Shown here piece by piece: positions 59,162-64,000 of a DNA stretch of 64,000 nt. The notes beneath the pieces were generated by a model. That model worked only from the letters and a program-made list of their open reading frames with translations, ran no database searches and was not told the origin of the DNA. Location of the stretch: NCBI GenBank assembly GCA_030544235.1, contig CM060467.1, positions 7,401,001-7,465,000 of the forward strand. Reading direction: 5' to 3'. Position 1 is the stretch's first letter. Each line of letters opens with the position of its first letter. This DNA comes from Lepturacanthus savala. Lineage: Eukaryota; Chordata; Actinopteri; Scombriformes; Trichiuridae. Position numbers and translations under genes: made by a program.

Positions 59162-61473
59162 CCTGCATGGCAAATACAGCTGTGCACACAGGGCATTGTA
59201 AGTACAAGATGCTGATGTTTTCCGAGTTCTATATTATATAATATAATGTTAATTATATAAACGTATATTAGAAATACATATAATTATGTAGAAGGTGCTG
59301 TACAACTCTTCACTGTGACTCTTTACATTACTTGCGGTTAACAATGTGCTTGTACAGCTGATTATTAAAGCTCACTGTCGCTTTGTCAAGGTGCAGCATA
59401 TTTCCCAGGGAATGAGTTGACAGCAAATCTACCCACAGACATCAATAAATGCCAGGCATCACATATTTATGAATATTGTTTCATCTGGCTAAACTCTGGA
59501 GCTATATGGCATACTATTGCAAAATGTCATCTTGCTTTTCAATAGCTCATCAGACTGAATGGGGGGAAGTGTGTCATCATGTATGCTTTCAATAGCTTTC
59601 TCCCAGCAGACCGGAGATCTTCCTTTTCTCTTTCTCTGTCTGTCTCTCTGTCTCTCTCTCTCTCTCTCTGAAGCTGTCTGACATTTAAACTCAAATGAAG
59701 GCAGAGGGAAGAGAGAAACTTAAAGAAAGGATTCTCTCTTGAAAAGGGACAGGAAAAAGCCTCCTCTACCCTCCAAGGGTGTGACCCAGTCAACCCCATC
59801 TGATCAAAATGGATGAAGCTTCTTTTTTCCCTTCCATTGTGTAGGCAGGAAACAATCAAAATGGACACCGTGGACTCAATTCTCTCTGTTAAGACTGTGA
59901 TATAAGTAAATGGTGACAGTAATGTTGATGGAATTTAAAATGCTGATCACACCATCTGAAAACAGACAAGTTTAAGAAAATTTGCAATTGGACATCCACT
60001 GAGGCAGGGATCTTTTCAAAGCTGCATTTCGATTGCCAGGACTTTATTTCCTAATTTTTCTAAATCATTTCACAGACATATTGCATCCAACAAAACTGTT
60101 GATAATTTAATGCAGTAGTTAACATTTTAGACTCGACTCAAATGAGTTTATGAACCCAGTTTATGGCTAAATATAATGAAAATGCACTTGAGATATATCA
60201 TGATTGCACTTTTTGGAAGAGTAAATGTGTGGCTCATTTTCGTTAAATGTAACCTGAAAAGAAAAGTCCCACCTGTGTACTGACAAGCCATATTTACACA
60301 TTGATTAACAGGATTTCTCTGTAGCCAACACAACCTGGAGATAATACTTTCATTAGCATACGAACAATATCCAGGGACATGTGCAATCTGTTTGAAAACT
60401 GAGCGACACATACTATTAAATGAAAATAAATTTGGAGATTTTCTTTTTAAATCTTCAGCTGTTTTTTTTCTGTTTGGGGGTGAAAACAAGACACTTCCAC
60501 GGACTAAAAACACAGAAAAAAAGCAGGAAAAAAACAGAGAGCTCTGAACATCCACAAATCTAATCACTATACAAGCAGATATTTATCAGACAAAGATAGA
60601 GAAGAAGGACAAATTAAAAAACAACAGACTCATGGATGCTGGCAGGCCTTGAGGGAGAGAAGACATAAACACCCAACTCATACACTCGGAGGATAATTCA
60701 TGTTAGCACGCCTGAGGACAGTAAAACTGTAATGCCGGCCAGCCGGATTAAGCCCCAAACGTTTCATAAAAATGCAAATAGTGCTGCGATGTTCTGGTTA
60801 CACATCAAATATCCCCCCTGATAGAGATGTAAAAGTTAAGACTTCAGTGAGATAATATCTGAATTCCTACCACACTCATAAAGTCATCAAATCCTCCTCG
60901 TATTTACAGGACACACCACACTGAATGAGAATTTTGTGTGCTGCAACACAGAAGTACAAACCGAGCTGCGGCATGTACTGCAGCAACAGGGTTTCAGCTT
61001 GCAGGCCCTTCCAAAGGTGTCGGGTCTCACTTCTCATAGTCGCCCTCTCAGGCTCACTCTCCTCTCATCCATCTGTCTGCCTCGCTGCATGCCGTCTCCC
61101 TCTCCTTTCCTCTCCCCACATCCTTCTCTCGAGCCCCCTCTCCTCATCCTTCTTTGCTTCGCTCCCCACTCTTCCTCATCTCTCTATATCCTCTCCTCCA
61201 TCCCTCTCTCCACAGCCGAGAGGCATCCAGCTTCCCATAACTCTTCATTAGAGCCTTCCCAGAGACCCGCGGCAACATCGTGTAACAAAGCAAAGTCCGA
61301 CTGCAAACTGGAGAGAGAAAAGAACTGAGCCCCAGAGACAATTAGCTCAGCCTGGAAAATAACATCATACTCCGGTGCTCGGTCTCGGGGTTTGGGTGCC
61401 GGCAGGAAGGCTGGAGCTGGCTTTGATTAGGGCCCCATATAGAAAACATGCGCCTGAAGCACTTGAAACAGTT

Positions 61474-61477
<4 letters not shown>

Positions 61478-61511
<34 letters not shown>
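61478..61511. repeat. (TA)n microsatellite
   Basis: About seventeen perfect TA units, the longest TA tract in the window. Confidence 0.95.
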
Positions 61512-61513
<2 letters not shown>

Positions 61514-62469
61514 TACATGGAGTTCTGTTTCTGAACTATATGAACACAACTCCCCTACCCAACCTAAGATGATATAACAAGCAAGGGTAGCAGCATAGTG
61601 AGTGAGTTTCTATGTTTGCCATGTTAAAATATATACATATATACATTTTACATCTACAACTAAATGTACATCAAAGTGTTGGATTGTTGTGTAGTGTTGG
61701 ATTTTTAAATATGGGTTTATCTGTCTTGTCTTAAGGGCTAATATATAGACCTGACAACCCTGAAAGAATTTTCTGAGTACCAAAAATAACCTTCCCCTAC
61801 TTGAAAGACCAGCAGCCACCATCGCATAGCACCTACTGCCACCCCCCCCACCCATCACGCTAAAATCAAACTTCCTCTTTGACAACATGTGTGGTCTACT
61901 CAATATATTATATTATAAAGGGGAGTGGCTGTCTAACTTGCTCTGGTTGCCTTGCAGCACTGAATCTGAACTGAAATGTGGTGCAAAGAGAGGCAAGGTA
62001 GTTGTGAGGAAATGAAGTGTTCTGATTGGCCAAAAGCACTCTGCTTACTCGCAAATCTCTGTGGATCTGTGGCTGAGTGGTAGAATCAACTTCAGCATCA
62101 ACTTGACTGAAACGGAAGAAATGTTATGTTCTGCTATGTTATCCAAATAACATAACAAATGCGTTATTTAGAGCCACAAATAGTACAAGTGTGGGCAGGT
62201 CAGGTCTACTAAAATGTCTGAGATATGTACCTTGGTGAACAACTGTACAAATGAATGATGGCGCCTTTTATAAATAACGGACAGCACCTTTCTTAAAAGA
62301 AGATTGTAACTGACAGCTTTTTTTCTCCTTTTCCTATTGCTTCATATTAGTGTGATTTGTCATTGAAGCACGACATATGGGAGTGTGTCTGTGAGCCAAC
62401 AACTAGGCTTTGACCTAAGAGACACAAGCAGACAAATAATGTTGTCACTTTGACAAGGGCCGCTGTGTG

Positions 62470-62622
62470 TTTGTGCGTGTGTGTGTGTGTGTGTGTTAGA
62501 CATGCGATTAGGTGTCCTAAGGGGTAATTCCACTGATAGAAATAAAAGGGTTGGGGAAATTCCACTGCAATTCCTCACCCATTCATACACAAGCACACAC
62601 AAACACACACACACACACACAC
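62470..62622. repeat. Inverted pair of GT and CA microsatellites
   Basis: A GT tract (62474-62497) and a CA tract (62596-62622) face each other about 100 bp apart, so the two can pair as a stem. Confidence 0.85.
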
Positions 62623-63829
62623 ATCTGATTAGTTTATCATTTTCTGAATGCAGATATAACCTTCATTGGGTTTTACCCTCCCTGCATAATGGCCTCTTTT
62701 GTCATCAAAGGTTATACTGTATGTGATCAAGTTTGTCATTAATACAATGCCAAGGTCATGGTTTCACTCTCATCCTTATCCGTTCCACAGATCCTGTCAC
62801 TCCACTGGTTTCATATGCCCCGGCATGTCTCTGCCAGCTGCTTCATTGTATAGCCACCACAGCTATTACACAGGAACAAACCATGCAGAAGCAGGGAAAT
62901 TCTGTAATTTCTCTACAAACATATACACTTAATAGCAATTCCAGTTATTCTAGATTATTACTTTGTATCTCTTTTGAAGCTACATGATAGGTAATGTGAG
63001 TGAAATGCCTACCTTTTTTTACCAATATTATGGAAATAGTATTTACCTATGATTTCTTGCTTTGCTGTCCTCTCATTCATTCTTTCTTCTTCACAAATTA
63101 AAGTATCTTTTGAACAGACAGGTTAAATAGCAGAGTATAAAGACAGCACTGTACAATATCAACTGGCTAACTAATGAAAATGAAACTTTTATTCAAAAAA
63201 TAGTCCAAGGAGAAGAAGATGAGACCACTGCTACTAGATTTGATTAGATTAGACAACAGTTTATCAAGCTGCTCTACTCTGCTACTACAGATTTTATTGT
63301 GTCACAGCCTTCATATAGAAAACAGCAAAGACTGGGGCTGCTTTGTTGTGCCCTTGTGTTGATTGAAACACCTAAATGAAAATTAAGGTGGTGACAATAG
63401 AGTTCAACATTTCAGAAAGTCTAGTGTCCTAAAGATCAGTATGTCACTGTTTGAAATGTAGGAGACAATACATGTAAGCAAACTCAAAGCTCAACATTCA
63501 ACAGATGTTGACCAGCTGAACGTTCCATTCTTCAGCAATGATTAAAGAGCATTCCCTGGATCCAAGGCAAATCAAACAATTGTGTCCAACCTTCAATTAA
63601 ATGTTTAAATCTTTTAGGAAATTCCTCAGTATTGATGGATAAATTGATCATAAGTATGTGTAATAGGCCTTACCATACTAGCAGTATACTTTTTGTTATA
63701 TATACAAATCAAAATATAATCTAAATATATATTTAGTATTTGAATTATTCATTTGAACCCATTAATAACCAACTATTAAATTGTCTATGTTAAGGAAAAG
63801 CTCCAGAGATTTTTTTTCTCTCTTTTCTT

Positions 63830-64000
63830 TTTCTCTACTCTGTCCTGGTGGCACCTGGAAGCTGCCATGGATCCTTGCCACCTCATCCTCCGCATATACT
63901 ATAAACCCCTATAATTCTGTTATCCTATTTTATGCTGTACTCTGCAATTTCTTCCCAGTTCAAATGTATTATATTCCACCCTGTACACACATCTATTGCA
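63830..64000 (+). mobile_element. Edge of a teleost interspersed repeat, cut by window end
   Basis: The end CCCTGTACACACATCTATTGCA resembles a fish repeat that normally continues CGTCTGTCCGTCCTGGG. The preceding TGTTATCCTATTTTATGCTG and TACTCTGC words are compatible. The diagnostic continuation lies outside the window. Confidence 0.4.

Larger units (their letters stand above)
56437..63829. other. Upstream intergenic block
   Basis: No gene recognised. Simple repeats at 59128-59158 (CA), 59638-59669 (CT), 61478-61511 (TA), 62474-62497 (GT) and 62596-62622 (CA). Pyrimidine-rich 61060-61215. The repeat-free segment 61220-61440 is GC-balanced and may be a conserved element. The 139-codon minus frame 60567-60148 has no recognisable domain. 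Confidence 0.5.

Noticed and set aside
60148..60567. 139-codon minus open frame
   Set aside because: No recognisable domain or splice signals; length is within chance expectation for 64 kb of AT-rich DNA.
62070..62085. TGGCTGAGTGGTAGAA, a tRNA A-box-like word
   Set aside because: No B-box (GGTTCGAATCC-like) at suitable distance and no cloverleaf; not a tRNA and not convincing as a SINE head.
1..64000. CRISPR arrays, operons, rRNA or tRNA genes, complete virus-like genomes
   Set aside because: None seen: no spaced direct repeats with unique spacers, no clustered long open frames, and no rRNA-like sequence.

Overview
This window looks like a ray-finned fish (teleost) nuclear genome. It has long stretches without open reading frames, many CA/GT microsatellites, spliced-gene architecture and several degenerate transposon types familiar from teleosts. 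Only one protein-coding segment could be supported: the first coding exon of rbms3 (RNA-binding motif, single-stranded-interacting protein 3), 25 codons on the minus strand at 22860-22786, followed by a GTAGGG splice donor. No bacterial-type operons, CRISPR arrays, tRNA or rRNA genes were seen.

Layout. Positions 1-22785 are the 5' part of rbms3 intron 1; no further rbms3 exon was found there, so exon 2 lies outside the window. Positions 22861-24400 hold the 5' untranslated region and probable promoter: CpG-rich patches separated by long purine or pyrimidine tracts, a run of 19 G and a GGA array. Positions 24400-64000 are upstream of rbms3 and look like a gene desert with no recognisable coding exon. 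Two exon-like segments (30945-31013 and 39197-39253, plus strand) have strong splice signals but no identified product.

Mobile-element remnants account for most of the recognisable upstream structure: two copies of a TTAA-flanked piggyBac-like element (24609-25126, 28592-28865), a truncated L1-type LINE (36936-37274), a 243-bp MITE with long inverted repeats (44499-44741), a Ty3/gypsy integrase fossil (48985-49330), a 588-bp hAT element with target-site duplication (51547-52134), a 323-bp MITE with paired 16-bp palindromes (54276-54598) and a BED-finger hAT transposase fossil (55726-56436). The intron holds a two-copy 200-bp direct repeat (531-733, 5653-5853), a MITE with 28-bp inverted repeats (6519-6730, partial second copy at 44966-45106) and several worn teleost repeats.

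Several repeat-poor stretches rich in AT-type homeodomain/POU-like words are listed as candidate conserved non-coding elements. That status is inference and needs a cross-species alignment. I found no convincing novel biochemical system. The most distinctive observations are the palindrome-bearing MITE at 54276-54598, the deletion-derivative pair of piggyBac-like elements, the 200-bp local duplication and the purine/pyrimidine switch region of the rbms3 promoter.
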